Of a stretch of DNA of 64,000 nucleotides, positions 1 to 12,625 are shown one piece after another (positions within the stretch are counted from its first letter, which is position 1; each line of letters opens with the position of its first letter). The position numbers and the translations under genes were made by a program. Source of the stretch: Cornus controversa (lineage: Eukaryota; Streptophyta; Magnoliopsida; Cornales; Cornaceae). The notes beneath the pieces are model-generated. The model did not search any database and was not told the origin of the DNA. It was given only the letters and a program-made list of their open reading frames with translations. The stretch is from NCBI GenBank assembly GCA_026545225.1, contig CM048852.1:59655146-59719145 (forward strand), read 5' to 3'.

Positions 1-379
1 TACCCAGTTACCTATAAAATATACTGCTATTTCTAATTCAAAAAACACATTGGCGAAAGTGTGCATTGCAGGAAAGAAATAAGAATGGAGGGCTTTGAAA
101 TTTGGAGGAAACACTGACTCCTAAATACTGAAAATATGCTTGTAAATGTTGGAAGTACAAACTTTGAATGAAGGCGTTAATAACAAATAAAAACCAAAAA
201 AGAAGAAGCAGCTAAATGGTGCAGTTTCAGAAACAATTCATTACAATCTTCAGAAGCATAATGCTACCCACTTCCCAAACAGTGTTGGAGGAAGTGATCT
301 TCCCTCCCCTAGTAGCCATTTCTAGTATCTTCAAGTTAATCCAAGAGATTTGTAAAATTTCAGTTATCGTGCTACTAAC

Positions 380-3300
380 CTCGAAACCTGCAAGTTTCAA
401 AGCTTCAAGACATTGTCCCATTGACCTGATGTCAGGAAGTCCATTTCCAAGCTCAACTTCACCCTGTATCCATGCAAGTTTGTTATACCAGAAGCACAAA
501 AATATATCAAAAGTAAATGCCAGAAGCTTAGCATTAAATGTGCTGGTCCTGACATGATGAATGAGAAGCAATAGGGCGATATATAGTATTAGACTAGGAA
601 TCACATGCAAGAAAGAGAGGTAAAACTATGCTGATCTTGAAATTGTAGGAATGAAGAACATAAAAGAAAAGATAATATATATGTTTGGGTTATTGCAAGT
701 ATTTTTAATGGAGTCCCATATGACATATCATAGGTACACAAATGGGTGCCAGACTGCCAAGTAACCACCAAAGTGGCCATTCATTCACAAAGGGTCACAG
801 TGTCACACCCTCTTTAACAATCGTGTCAATTAAAATTTATATACATATACACACACATATAGATAGGTACATGAACACACAAACACACAGATATTTATCT
901 CGTCCACATAACCCACCACCCCAACCGGGTTTGGATCCCATCCTTTGTAGTGCGGACATTCAAGAGTAGTCACTTATATGCCAACATCTTCCACTTGATC
1001 ACATTTTCATGTGGTGGGAGCAATAGTTGTGCTCTTCCTTGTTACCAATTTTATCCTTTCTCCACCTTTCATCTTAAATCCTCTACAAATAGGCATCGGA
1101 GCCTTTTATCCAATCAATATCTGGCTGCGTCTTTCTACATACGTTGACCTTACTGATTTAACACACTTCGAATGCCTTCATTTCACTTTCATGGCTAGTG
1201 AACAGCATCACTGTCATAGGACAAAACCACACATTAAATGCACATCCTGATACTATATACACGTTAGCTAGACATATTTATAATCCAATGTGTTGACCTG
1301 GGTTAGAAATTTTAGATCAAGTACTTCCTCTTAGGCCTAATCCAGATATTTACTTTATACAACCTAGTAGCATCTTCACGCCAAATGCCTGAGTGATTAT
1401 CCAGGGACTTTCACTTAGGAGTACTGGTATAACCTCTGCTACCTCGTTAGTGCTGTGCCCCTGTTAACTCACTTGAGTCCTCTACAATTTACTAACCGAT
1501 TCCTATCTTTTATGGGTAGATCCCATATCGTTCATCTCAGGCATCCCTGAGATCTTTTCAAGATGCATCACAACTATGTAACACTGCAAGATCTAGGTAC
1601 TTCATTTGCAATCCCATTGCAATCACATGCTCTCTGAATTCCCCCAAATACAACCCCTCGGTCATAGGGTCTACCACCATCTGTCCCAAGGGGGTCAACT
1701 TATATCATCACTCTCTATTGTTTCCTATATTTAGTGGTAGTTCATGTGAATTTGTTTGCAAACTCTCCAATGTAGAGATGACAGACTTCTTTACCCATAA
1801 CACATTAATTGGTCTGCCAGACATACCCGAACCTAGAAAATTTATTAAGTGCTTAATCCAGACAGAATGGACATAGACAGAATGAGACTCATCAGGAATA
1901 ACTGGATTTGATAAAGCATCTGAGTTCATGGATTCAGCTGTTATACACACAAGGCTACCCTTCTCCAAAAGCTCCGCGAGACTAGGGCCGGCCCTGAGAT
2001 TCGAAAAATGTTGAGAGGCCCTAGGCGGACTTTCAAATGGGGCCCTTTCTACCTAAATTTTCACGTGCCGATAAATTCTATAGGAGTGCAAAATTTTTAT
2101 TAAAATGAGACAATAAACAAATAAAATAAATTAATATTGAAAAAAAAAATCCTAATCTTGGTGCTTTATAAATAGCACGATCCAGTTCACATAAAAAAAT
2201 TAAAAGAAATATTCAACACACTTTAGTCACAAAAATCAAAATTGAAATTCATATCAAAGTAAATGTGATGTAATCGTCTTGCATTTTGAGTTGCAAAATT
2301 ATCAATTAAAGTGCTCACAATCCCCAAAGGAAAGTCGTTGCATTGCCGTTGTGAAAATAGAAGAATAAAAGAAAAGGAGTTCTAAAAAAAAAAATATCTA
2401 AGACAAATAGTTATTAGTAATTTATTTTTATAGTTATTAGTAATTTATTTTTTTTTAAAAAAAATGAGGCCCAGACCATTGTATTGGACCATTATCATTA
2501 TTTTTTAAATGAGACCCACTTTGTTATTGCCCAGACTAGTGTATTGGGAAGGAGTTTTTAAAAAAAAAAAAATGCCTAAAACAAATAGTTAGTAGTAATT
2601 TATTTATTTATTTTTTAAATGAGGCCCAGACCATTGTATTGGACCATTATCATTTTTTTAAATGAGGCCCACTTTGTTATTGGCCCAGACTAGTGTATTG
2701 GGCTATTAGTTAGTATATATTTTTTTTAAATAACATCTAGTGGGCTGGGGGCCCTCAAAAAATTAAAAATTTTTGGGGCCCTAGGCAACCGCCTGGGCCG
2801 CCTAGGCCCAGGGCCGGCCCTGCGCGAGACCACCTACCACTAATCTTCGGCCGGAGGGGTTTATTGCACAAAAAGGCCGGGACACAGGTTCCAGAAGAGG
2901 GAAGCCCAACGAATGTCCAATGCAAAACCCTACACCTCATTAAATCATATTGGCATACTCTCCCAAAAAAGAAAGAGCCCATTGAAGACAGGAGAGGGGT
3001 ATAAGTATAACAAAGCCATTGCTGTCCACCGCCCTTCTCACAAAGCCATACGCACGTGGATGAATCGACATCAAATAGAGTCATTCGGTTTTTCTTTCTG
3101 GCAATAACATGATAAGATCATCCCTTTCACAAAAACCTAAAGACGACCAATCCGCGCCCCCCCCCCCCCCCCCCAAATTCCATTCCTAGTAAGATTAAAA
3201 AAAAAAAAATCATATTATCAAAAAACCCTTCACCTCCACCACCACCACCCTGGCTCTACCACCTCCACCACTACACCAACGCCACGACCTCCACATCACC

Positions 3301-6300
3301 ACCTTCCTCCACCACCACCTCCACCTTGCCATCTTCCTCCACTGCCACCACCACCATTACCTCTACCACCGGTTCTACCACCGCCACCGCCGCCCCCACC
3401 ACTACACCAACGCCACCACCTCCACATCGCCACCTTCCTCCACCACCACCTCCACAACCACACTGCCTACCACCACCACCGCTACTGCTACCACCGGTTC
3501 TACCACCGCCGCCCCCACCACTACACCAACGCCACCTTCCTCCACCACCACCTCCACATCGCCATCTTCCTCCACTGCCACCACCACATCCCCACCTTCC
3601 TCCACCATCACACCATCGCCACCTCCACATCCCCACCTTCCTCCACCACCATACCTTTGCTAGTTTAATTTATTTGTCGCTAGGAGGGGTATTTGGGACA
3701 ATTTGATTAAAATTTATTTCATTCCTACCTCATTTCATATTTGCAACCAAACAATAGAATGAGAATGACCATTCCATTCCATTCGCATTCTCATTCCATT
3801 TCTAGTTGCATTCCATTCCATTCCCGTGTACCAAACACAGCATAATAGTTTTTGAGGTACACATAGGGGTGGAAAATTTGTACCGCCCTGTAGGTTCTCG
3901 CCCCGCCCCTAATAGGACAGGTTTGACAGTCATTACCTCTCCTTCCCTCGCCGGCTTTGAATTGTTTCGCTCCCTTCAAGACCAAATCTCATTCACAAAC
4001 AAGTCTCATTACCTCTTCTGTCCATTGTGATCTTCAGTGGATGTACTTTTTTGGATCTACAATATGCAAATGATGATCATAGAAGCAAAATCATGTAGAA
4101 AATGCTGAACTTTGACAAACCAAAACTTGTCAAACAAAATTTCTACAGATGCAATTTTGTTTTGGCATGAGCCATTCAATACCTTGTTGTGATACCAATG
4201 TTAATCCCAGATACGATGAACATGAAGAGATACAAATATAACATCATAGACTAGGTATCAAACACAAACAAGAGGAAAAAACAATGGTGATTCTTTGTAA
4301 TTGCAGGAATAGAAAGACAGAATGAGAGAGAGAAGATAGTTCAGGTCCTGGACCCCATGCTTCACGGTACAAACAATCAGTTGTGATCACTTGGGCATAA
4401 TGTACCTTGATCCGCTGGTGCTCTTGGTTGTTGGGATCAAATGAATCAGTGATGCACCACTCATAAGCAGCAAAACACTGGCCAGGCTTCAACACTCTGT
4501 AAATCTCCTTGTAGCAATCAAGCTATTCAACCACAAAATGAGGATCTGAGTTATTGGTAAAAAGATTTGAAATATACAAATTTAATACGTAACAGTGAAC
4601 AAAACATAATTGCAGAATATTATGATCCAATGATGCATTCTAGCATGACATACCACATCTGGTGCATGGCAGGTAGCTTCTATTGCAAATATTGCATCGA
4701 AACTATTGTCAGAGAATGGCATTTTCATAAAATCAGCCTGCAATATCATGAAATAAATACAGTCCAGGAGACAACAACTTTCAGCAATGGATAAGGATGC
4801 CACATGATAAATCATTAACAATCAACCTTGAAGGAGAAACAAAATCACTGAGAAAACATTTAAACATATAGAAATTTCATTGTTGGCAAGTTAAACTGCA
4901 TTGAACATCACAAAATATACCTTCACGTAGTTACAGGTCTCTTCCACTCCTGCAATGTGATTCAGTTCCTGAAAGAAATGAAACTCTTTCAAACAATTTC
5001 AATATTTGTGAAAAAACAGAAATAGCAGATTTTTAACCTAAACTATAATGATCAAAGGATTTTTTTTTTGGTCATCCACTAGTGACCATTACATACCATT
5101 CCTCTTGTGATTTGATACTCATTGTTATTCACCCCTGTAACAAATGTATCACTACACATGGTAATTAATATCAGAGCAATCTCTTGGAAATGAATAATAT
5201 TTAAATGGAAAAATAAAGCAAAAAATCTTTAAAAAAAAATTCCCCCAAAATATCTCGTGAGTGGAACTTAATATCATCAGGATGTGCTATGGCCAGAATA
5301 CTGGGAGAAACTCAGAAAAGTTACCTACCCTTATTACTACCAGAGTACCAGGATATGGTGAATGAATACACATGCTTGAGCAATTTTGTTTCATGAATCA
5401 AAAGTCTCCCGTGTATTAAAAATACAGTTAAAACTTAAAACCAAGATTTAAAGTTACCAGAATCTAGCAATTTCTCTTAGGGGCCCACCAATACCACATC
5501 CTACATCCAAGACCTGCAAGAGAAAGATCAAACTTCAATAAGAAACTTGTGCCAAAGGAAATAGATTTCCATATCTTGGAAAATACACTATGCTAAGTTT
5601 TTTTTTTTGTTGATGAAACGCACCTTCTGTCCCTGTTTTAGACCTAACTGCAAAGCAAGAAAGTGCTCATGGCGCTTGATGCTCTCTCGAAGTGATTCCC
5701 CTTTCCATCTGCGGCATCTTCATACTTAGAAGAAAAAAGAGACCCAAACAATGTATGGTAATAAAAGTTATCACTCACCTTGGTGCAAAATGGAAGGACT
5801 CACCCCAACCATATTCATAAAAGCTCGTCACTAAATCATAATATTTGTTGACCTGAACTCCCAGAGACATGCAGCATATCAGAACATCTTTTATAAGTAC
5901 AATCAACACAAATAAAATAAATGTGACTGATCAAAGAATTATAATTGAAGTACACAGTGAATTATATCTGAAATACATAAAAGAGTGCCAATAGAACAGC
6001 TGGAATGTACTCATCAGCTTTCAGGATCCCAATCATATAATATGATACAGCTATTTAATTATAATTTTGAAGAGTATTTTAGTATTCAAAACTGTAATTT
6101 TGAAATTTCAGAACTTCTAAATGTACAAATGTCAACAAATAACCTCTTGAGATGCTTCTTTATACATGTTTCATAATGGAAGATATTACATGGACCAATT
6201 TCTAGATAAAATGGAGATCTTTCTCTTCATTTACAAATGCAATTTCCTGAAAAAAATTTCTTAAGAAAGCATAGTAATTCATACCATATATGCCAGATTT

Positions 6301-8356
6301 CCACTTAAGCTCATGTTCCAATTTTTCATTTTCTTTTACTTTTTCTATTTTTTTTTCCTTTTCTGTACGAAAACTAATGTTCCATTGTGTACAAGGAAAA
6401 GTGTGATTGCTCAGACAAATTCTATTGAGCATCTGATGTTCCAACAAATAAATCATTGCTTTAAACTTTTTTTAGATAGTCAAAGGTAAGGACCTGTGAT
6501 AAATTGGTGATAAACTCAACCAAGGAACAAGTCAAAATTTACAAAGCTGAAGTTAATTTACAACTTTGTCAAGATTTGAATGTAGCAGAGATTATTAAAT
6601 AAGTCCAACTACGAACGGATTTTCTTCTTGCAACAACTGAAACTAAGCAATCATGAAGCTTATGGTTTTCCTGTAAAAGAACATCTGGACTGGTATCAGT
6701 AGTATAAGCTCTCACTGCACAGCCATCTGATATAACTATTTAAAGTTAAAGTTCAAGGGAACAATTGACAAGGGGGAAACAAGTAAGGGAAAAAAGTACA
6801 ATAAAACTCTCTGGTTTTTTTTTTCAAGAAAATGAAAACGCTAGGATATTCCCAGCGAGAATGTCTAACTGGTTCAAGTGTGAGGCAGATATGTACACTT
6901 CAAAGCAATCAGGTATAACTAATATCTGATAGTTGGATAATACATACATTAATCAATGCTTTTCTATAGAAGAGAAAGTAAATTCTCTTACCATGTCAAT
7001 GTAGTTAGCTTTTCTTTCTTCCTCATCCCCTCCAACATGATACTTCTCATACCTAGATTATTGGACAAAAAATTTCATCACAGACTATTCAACAACACCA
7101 ACAAGACCCAGTTGTTTCATGCTTAAGAATAATTTATTCACAAAACTTCCAATATGCTAATCGGGAAATGTGGATCATGCAAGAAAGTTGAAGCTTTGCT
7201 AAAACTTGACTATATAGGTGCCTGACCAGTCTTGTGAAAATTCAGTCAGTCCATTCCATCTTATGTAGCATTTCAATGCACAAATTAGTATTTTAAGATG
7301 AAGATGTCACTGTAATTAAACTTATAAAACTAGAAATGAGTCAATTATTTTAAAATTACCTTTTATCTTATAATGTAGACTGAATAAAAAAAATATGTAA
7401 AATATAAAGGAGTAGATGAATGGGCCCAATTTGTAAGAATAAATACATAATAATACAACAAGAATTTGATAACAAAGAGAATGCAATGCAAGAATTTTTA
7501 AAAGTGCACTAGCATAGTCATTATATTTTGGTTCGTGACAAACATGATTGGTTGAAATGCTTGGAAATATAGAGAGTATACCGGATAAGCTCATTATTAT
7601 TGATTGTGATTGTTAAATTTTGTTGAGCTTAGCGCACCTTAGCTATGCTGGATGTTACACCCTTTTGGTAGCAATTCTTTATGGGTTCGGATTGCATAAA
7701 ATATATCTATACATATGGAGTCAGTCCCTATTCGCACTCACAAAAATAGTTGCAGTTCCCCATTAGAGCAACTTAAGGCAAAGAGTAGAAAGTAGCATAC
7801 CTTCTCCCACCAAGGCTAAGGATCTCTTGCAAATCTCTTCTATGATTTTTCATATTGTACTCATTAATATAGGTACAAACAGTACAATTCTTTATATATT
7901 TGTACACACATGCTTATGGTTAGGGTAAGAATTTACCAACATGTGTTTACATGCAATTTATATTGTATGATAACCGGGTATAACAAAAATTAGTCTTCCC
8001 ATATCAACCACAATTCCCAATACTTTCACACCCAAAGAACCTGACTGTTTACTGTTGTATTAGCATTTTGGAGGAATCATGTTGATTGCTTTCTGGAGCA
8101 AAAACCAAATGACATTTTTACTTTCATTGAAAGTACTTCAAAAATCAAGATTAGCACTTAATAAGAACAATTTAAAACCAAGAAACCCAAAAACCACTTA
8201 TGTCAGAAAAGATGATGTGATAAAATATAAAAGCATATAAAACAAAAACAAATTAGAGGCAAAGCGCATGTACTTTTTCACTGTTGAAAGTACTTCCTTT
8301 TTCTCAATCTTGCCTCCAACACCAGAAGCCAGATTCAATGCTCCAGATTTAGACAT
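380..8356 (-). CDS. SMT1: Cycloartenol C24-methyltransferase (sterol methyltransferase 1), 3' end outside window
   Basis: Catalyses SAM-dependent C24 methylation of cycloartenol, the first plant-specific branch step to phytosterols, at the ER (family knowledge). Ten exons read on the minus strand: 8356-8274, 7052-6992, 5852-5779, 5708-5624, 5513-5458, 5151-5097, 4968-4921, 4737-4654, 4522-4406 and 463-380; all junctions are GT-AG and phases agree, giving 249 residues of a family about 340 long. Visible motifs: sterol-binding [11 protein letters not shown] (60-70), SAM motif [12 protein letters not shown] (102-112), IEATCHAP (173-180), YEWC (202-205). The remaining C-terminal exons (after AGFE) must lie left of position 1. 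The start ATG follows an AG acceptor directly, so a 5' UTR intron is likely. Odd: the YHVGG stretch is about two residues shorter than I remember for the family, M138 stands where RGK is usual, and LDCYK (183-187) replaces YGCYK. It may be a divergent paralogue or a copy starting to decay; no stop or frameshift is seen. Confidence 0.92.
464..1290. other. Left part of SMT1 intron 9, nothing recognised
   Basis: This is the 3' part, in gene sense, of the 3.9 kb intron between the exons at 4522-4406 and 463-380. It is AT-rich with short CA/TA runs near 840-900. I see no exon, RNA gene or terminal repeat in it. Part may be LTR sequence of the adjoining copia remnant, but I cannot place its edge. 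Confidence 0.5.
1300..1974 (-). mobile_element. Ty1/copia retrotransposon remnant (end of pol plus LTR-like DNA)
   Basis: Minus-strand translation around 1690-1560, allowing for decay, gives [14 protein letters not shown] followed by [10 protein letters not shown]. This resembles the end of copia RNase H, where an ADPLTKGL motif is followed by a histidine-containing HxxxMGL segment. Upstream minus-strand DNA to 1974 is broken by stops. DNA below about 1560 would be the 3' LTR. The remnant sits inside SMT1 intron 9 in the same orientation as the gene and abuts the hAT element at 1983. The family call rests on one short motif. Confidence 0.55.
1983..2822. mobile_element. Non-autonomous hAT element, 840 bp, in SMT1 intron 9
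   Basis: The ends are TAGGGCCGGCCCTG on the left and CAGGGCCGGCCCTG on the right, nearly palindromic terminal repeats with further GGCCCTAGGC motifs just inside. The flanks carry a perfect 8 bp target duplication, CGCGAGAC, at 1975-1982 and 2823-2830, the hAT signature. There is no transposase ORF. The interior has a tandem duplication of roughly 155 bp (about 2376-2530 and 2531-2705), each copy carrying a run beginning GAGGCCCAGACCATTG (the first copy also has a GAGACCC variant). Confidence 0.93.
3157..3655. repeat. Poly-C tract and CCA/CCG-rich minisatellite
   Basis: Eighteen consecutive C residues occupy 3157-3174. From about 3226 to 3655 the DNA is a degenerate array of CCA, CCT and ACC triplets with longer imperfect units such as CCACCTCCACATCGCCACC. 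Long open frames on both strands, proline/histidine-rich one way and glycine/valine-rich the other, follow from the triplet composition and are not evidence of a gene. The array is inside SMT1 intron 9. Confidence 0.9.
3686..3845. repeat. Possible small MITE with GAATG-rich interior
   Basis: The segment starts near GGGTATTTGGGACAA and ends near GTACCAAACACAG, which are weakly inverted relative to each other. The interior is packed with CATTCCATTC-type repeats. I found no clear target duplication, so the element call is tentative. Confidence 0.35.
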
Positions 8357-8623
8357 CTGCAAATCATGAAAAACACAGAGAAATGACAACATGAAATTTT
8401 TGGTAAAGATCAACAACTTTTAGCATTAAAAAATATCAAAATGTAATGATTTGACGGAACCACTAGAAGAATCAAACAAGGTAGAAAAATGGAAATTGAA
8501 ATGCCGAGTGTTTAGAAACTAAGAAACTCCAATAGAGCAATCAGTTATCAGAGAGACAAGCTCACATTGAGATAAAAAATTTACTGAAAGAAAGCAATGA
8601 GTTTTAAATAGCTAAAAGCGAGG

Positions 8624-8657
<34 letters not shown>

Positions 8658-9357
8658 CCTTCAGTTCTCAACTTCAACAGCAAGTCAGTAAAAACGGAGA
8701 TCTTAAACTGTGTCGTTTCCTGGTAAGGTTTAAAACTTTAAATAACCTAAAGGAAAAAATCAAAATAAAAAATCTCAACTATCAATTTTTGGCAACAGGT
8801 GTGCATGTTTGCTTTATTTTTTTAAAAAAATAATAATTATAATTTGACAACCTATCCCACAATATGCATCTGCCCTTTAAACAGTGCTGTAAATGTATTA
8901 AATTGTCTTTGATGGGAGAAATAGAAAAAATAAAAAAAATAAAAACAAAAATTGACTTCCTTATAACAATTAAGCCAATCAAGGATAAAACTGTCATTTA
9001 ACTAAAATTAATTGTTGCACGTTTTATGGGTACTATTAATTAAATAAGAGATGGTCAAACATTACCAAAGTGATTAGGGCAGGTTTTATGGGTAAAAAAT
9101 AAGAGAAGCTTAAAAAACATGAAAACAATTACAATTAGGCTTTTAAATAAGGACACCTGTGCAAAGAGTTGAAAGAACAAAGACGGGAAAGCGAAGGTAG
9201 AAGGAAAGAGGAGGCAAGCAGCAAGAGGCACCGGAGGAAATTAAGCGTTCTGTTTAGCTGTTTTCCTCTCTAATATTCTTCAAGGAAGAACAGTTCTCTC
9301 TCTCTCTTTCCCTTCACATATATATATTGTCTCTAATCTGTATAGAGAGAGAAATCA
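8357..9357. promoter_or_regulatory. Divergent intergenic region between SMT1 and the small gene at 9358
   Basis: About 1 kb separates two oppositely oriented start codons. It must hold the SMT1 promoter and 5' UTR exon (the SMT1 start codon directly follows a TTTGCAG acceptor) and the promoter of the small gene. A GA microsatellite fills 8626-8655. CT/AG-rich DNA runs from about 9180, ending in CTCTCTCTCTC at about 9295-9305 and a TATATATA stretch near 9320, typical of plant 5' leaders. No specific transcription factor site is claimed. Confidence 0.5.
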
Positions 9358-9597
9358 ATGGGAAAGTATGTGGAGATATTGGATGCAGGGGTGAGAATAG
9401 CAGCAAGGTTCCACTCACACTGTCCTCACACTGCTCGGTTGTACTACCATCCACCCTCCAACTCTGACGACGAGCACAACGGCTGCAGTGGAGGCCACGC
9501 GCCGGTTCATGAGTCAACCCAGATACCCAGTTTTGGTACTGTCAAGGGGTCTATGGCTTTTGATACCACTGATTTCATTGTTTGTACAGCGGTGTAA
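9358..9597 (+). CDS. Small conserved plant protein of unknown function (79 aa)
   Basis: A single-exon ORF begins [20 protein letters not shown] and continues with [13 protein letters not shown], ending [11 protein letters not shown]. From memory this matches a family of short plant proteins with a conserved [37 protein letters not shown] N-terminus, a variable histidine/glycine-rich middle and an FxxYxV-like tail. I know no established function for it. No signal peptide or membrane segment is visible. The length is normal for the family, the first ATG gives the conserved start, and a CT-rich leader precedes it. It is divergent from SMT1. The family memory carries the call; function is unknown. 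Confidence 0.78.
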   Translation: MGKYVEILDAGVRIAARFHSHCPHTARLYYHPPSNSDDEHNGCSGGHAPVHESTQIPSFGTVKGSMAFDTTDFIVCTAV

Positions 9598-11182
9598 ACA
9601 GAGACACCCAATACAAATTCAAATAGCAAAGAGAAATTTGTTAATGGATTTTTTTAGAGGAAAATTTCCTTTTTTTAGCGGATACAATTTTTCATAATTT
9701 CTCTCTCTATCTCATTAGTAGAAATCTTTCTCCTATTAACAAATGTTGTCTGGTTGAAGCTAATACAAGGCCTTGTAAAAAAAAATGCTATGACTAAAGC
9801 ATAACAAAATGGTATTGCTTTAGATATATAATCTTGGCATACAGTAGAAATGGGGAAAAAAGTGAATGAAAACACACAATAAGAAGACAATTCAAAAGTT
9901 CTATCTTATTGCTCTTAGAAGTAAGTTATTCAAATAACTGAAAGTTGTAGCTTTTGATGAGCTCTAGCGTGTGTAGTCATCGAAGGCCATCATCGCAGGA
10001 CTGGATAAAAGATATTTAAGTCCATCAATTCCCATGCTTTGTTCTTGTGTTGAATTTACCTGCAGAGTTGTAACAGAGTGGCTAAATCAGCAACACAAGC
10101 GAGTAGCTAAACCAGCAACCATATGCTACTACATCTCCTTACCTGAAAAAGGGCATGATTTGATGAGTTGTAATATATATTGGCTCACAAGTCATGCAAG
10201 GGCAGATGAACTCACTTCTCCATTCAGAGGAGGGTAGAAATGGATCTTCTGCCCATCATTACCCATGTTCTGTTGCTCTTCCAGAATTTGCCTAGCTGAA
10301 TGCAAAGCAGAGCTACTAGGCCAATACAGCTCTATCACCTGTAGTGTGGAATGTGAATATATCCCCTAAACAAGATGGCATCTCCTGGATTCTCTACAGC
10401 AATCCAACACCAAATGCTCAAGGCAGGGGAAGTGATCTCTGGAAGCATTCCATTGCACACAATTCAGGTCTTGAAGTTTCAAGAATTTGAGTTGAAGAAA
10501 TTGCCCATTGATTGTGTCCCATTGTAGTCCCTCAAAGGCGTGAAACAGTAATTTGAGAATCTCCTACTGGTGTTGCATGAGATGCTAGTAAGTCAACTCT
10601 TGATGATAAAACAGAGCTTGCAACTGCAGGAGCTCAAAAATGGAAGGTCAACACTACACAACTGGCAACTATGCCTTGAATTATTAAATATTGTCCTGAC
10701 AATCCAGCCAAGGAACTTAATATTTCATTTGATCTTATTTTAAGATGTAAAGCGCTTGACCACCAACCAAGAGCCAGTAGTATCTATTCTACCTCCCAAA
10801 ATGGAAGGTTGATAATTCAAAGTTCCCATAGGTACAAAATGTGTACGCGCGCTATTTGTCTGACCAAAAAGAAAAGATATGAAACAATTTAGGCTTAAAT
10901 TAAAATAATTATTACCATATATATATAAGATGGTTTTTTGGGTTCTGCTATCTCCAGTTCATACCTTGCCATGCTTGGTTTTTATGGTGTTTATTCTGGG
11001 AGAATGCATTACGAAGTTTTTTTTTCCCCCCAATATATTAGTTATATGAAGAAAAAAATTCTTAAACACAGCTACAATCAAATATAATTTCAGAAATATT
11101 AGCAATACCAGTATGCTACAGAACACAATAGCGGAATTGGTAATTGTTGCAACTAGTGGCTAGCAATCAAGAGCTGGACTGA

Positions 11183-11224
<42 letters not shown>

Positions 11225-12625
11225 AAACCCTGGTCCATATCTAGCATCCGCTAAAGTAGCCAATAATAGTTCCATACATCTTCTTCAACATTTAATTACA
11301 AGTGTGATGTGGGCCATCTGCTTTGCCTAGCTTGTTCAGAATTCTTGAGCATCATCTCTAAGCATAAATGTAGTTAAACAAGTTCTGTGCTGCATCAAAT
11401 GTAAAATAAAGTTCCTTTTAATTCATTGTCTTCTTTCTACCATAAATTCTATGTCCAATTTATCAAATCTAAGGATGTGCTTCTTGTGAACAAAGTGAAT
11501 ATATAGCAATATTGAGCTCTGGTTCGGTAATTGAACAGCAAAGCATTAAAGGTCAGATTCATGCCCTAAGCACGAACAACTCAGGGTACGTAATTGGAAT
11601 TGTGTGTGCAGGTCAACATTTCTCTTATTGTTCACTGCTAGTGCAATGCGAACCTAATTAAGCTTGCCAATACAGCCTTGGCATTTCATTGGAAGCACAC
11701 CGTACAACTACTTGATGAAGTTTCCCCAGTGACATTCCATGTCCCTGCACTTCCCCGGTTTATAAATCAGCAGGTGCTAGTACTACCCTTGCATTTAAGG
11801 ACTCTAAACTGAGAGACCTAACACTTTGATGATCTCTACATACTTCTTAATGAGCTGCTTTTCTAGTAAAAAATGGTGTCAAACAAAATCAATGCATCAT
11901 TCTTGAAAAGAATTTAGGCAAAAGAATCATATCATATCATATCTTATCTTGTTCAACCGGACCAGACTACTTCCTCAAATTAATTAATTAATTTCAAGCT
12001 CTTAACTTCCTCATCTGCAGTTGCGCTATACACTGACTTGAAACTCATTGATAATGGTAAGAATTACTAATTAAGAAGTTGTTGCACTACTAAAACTTGA
12101 CTTTGTACTTAGTATTTCAAAATGTGACACCAAATTTTCTCTAAAAGCTTAAACTTGAAGTTGGGGAACGGTTTGGCCATTCACAACAACAGAGCCAACC
12201 AAAGTGAACTCAGAAAGCTTGATCAATGGATTAATCTTTAATTGCAATACATTTGAAAAAGGTAGAATGGAGGGCTCCACTTTGAACTTTAATACTGTAA
12301 GAAAAAAGAAGCATGAGGACTGCTCCATACAAAGAGAATCATTAGGACCAATAATTTCTCATATATATGATGAATATATTTAAAATGAACCTTTTGGCTG
12401 AAAAAAGAAAGGGAGAGGAAGAAGCGATCATTTCAACTATTAGGTTAGCCACCCTAATGATGAAACGATTGCCAAGTATATTATATTGTTTCATTTATTT
12501 ATTCCTAAACATCTTAACACCATAAGTAGAAATGTTAAAATTGTATCAGAAAAAAGATTAAGTGACATATTGATCAAAATCACAGACTCTCAAACATTTA
12601 ACAATACTACAGTAATCATCTGTGC
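9598..12625. other. Intergenic region, no gene recognised
   Basis: About 3 kb between the small gene and the 3' end of the DUF642 gene. All frames are broken. It holds the (GT)n run at 11187-11221 and a short segment near 10785-10830, around TCTACCTCCCAAAATGGAAG, that resembles a tRNA-like fragment at 54862-54925. The stretch 10220-10600 is less AT-rich than its surroundings but shows no coherent frame. Confidence 0.5.
11187..11221. repeat. (GT)n microsatellite
   Basis: Uninterrupted alternating TG run of about 35 bp in the intergenic region. Confidence 0.95.

Noticed and set aside
3271-3706. Long proline-rich (plus) and glycine/valine-rich (minus) open frames
   Set aside because: They come from the CCA triplet array; stop codons are excluded by composition, both strands are open at once, and no splice or family signal exists.
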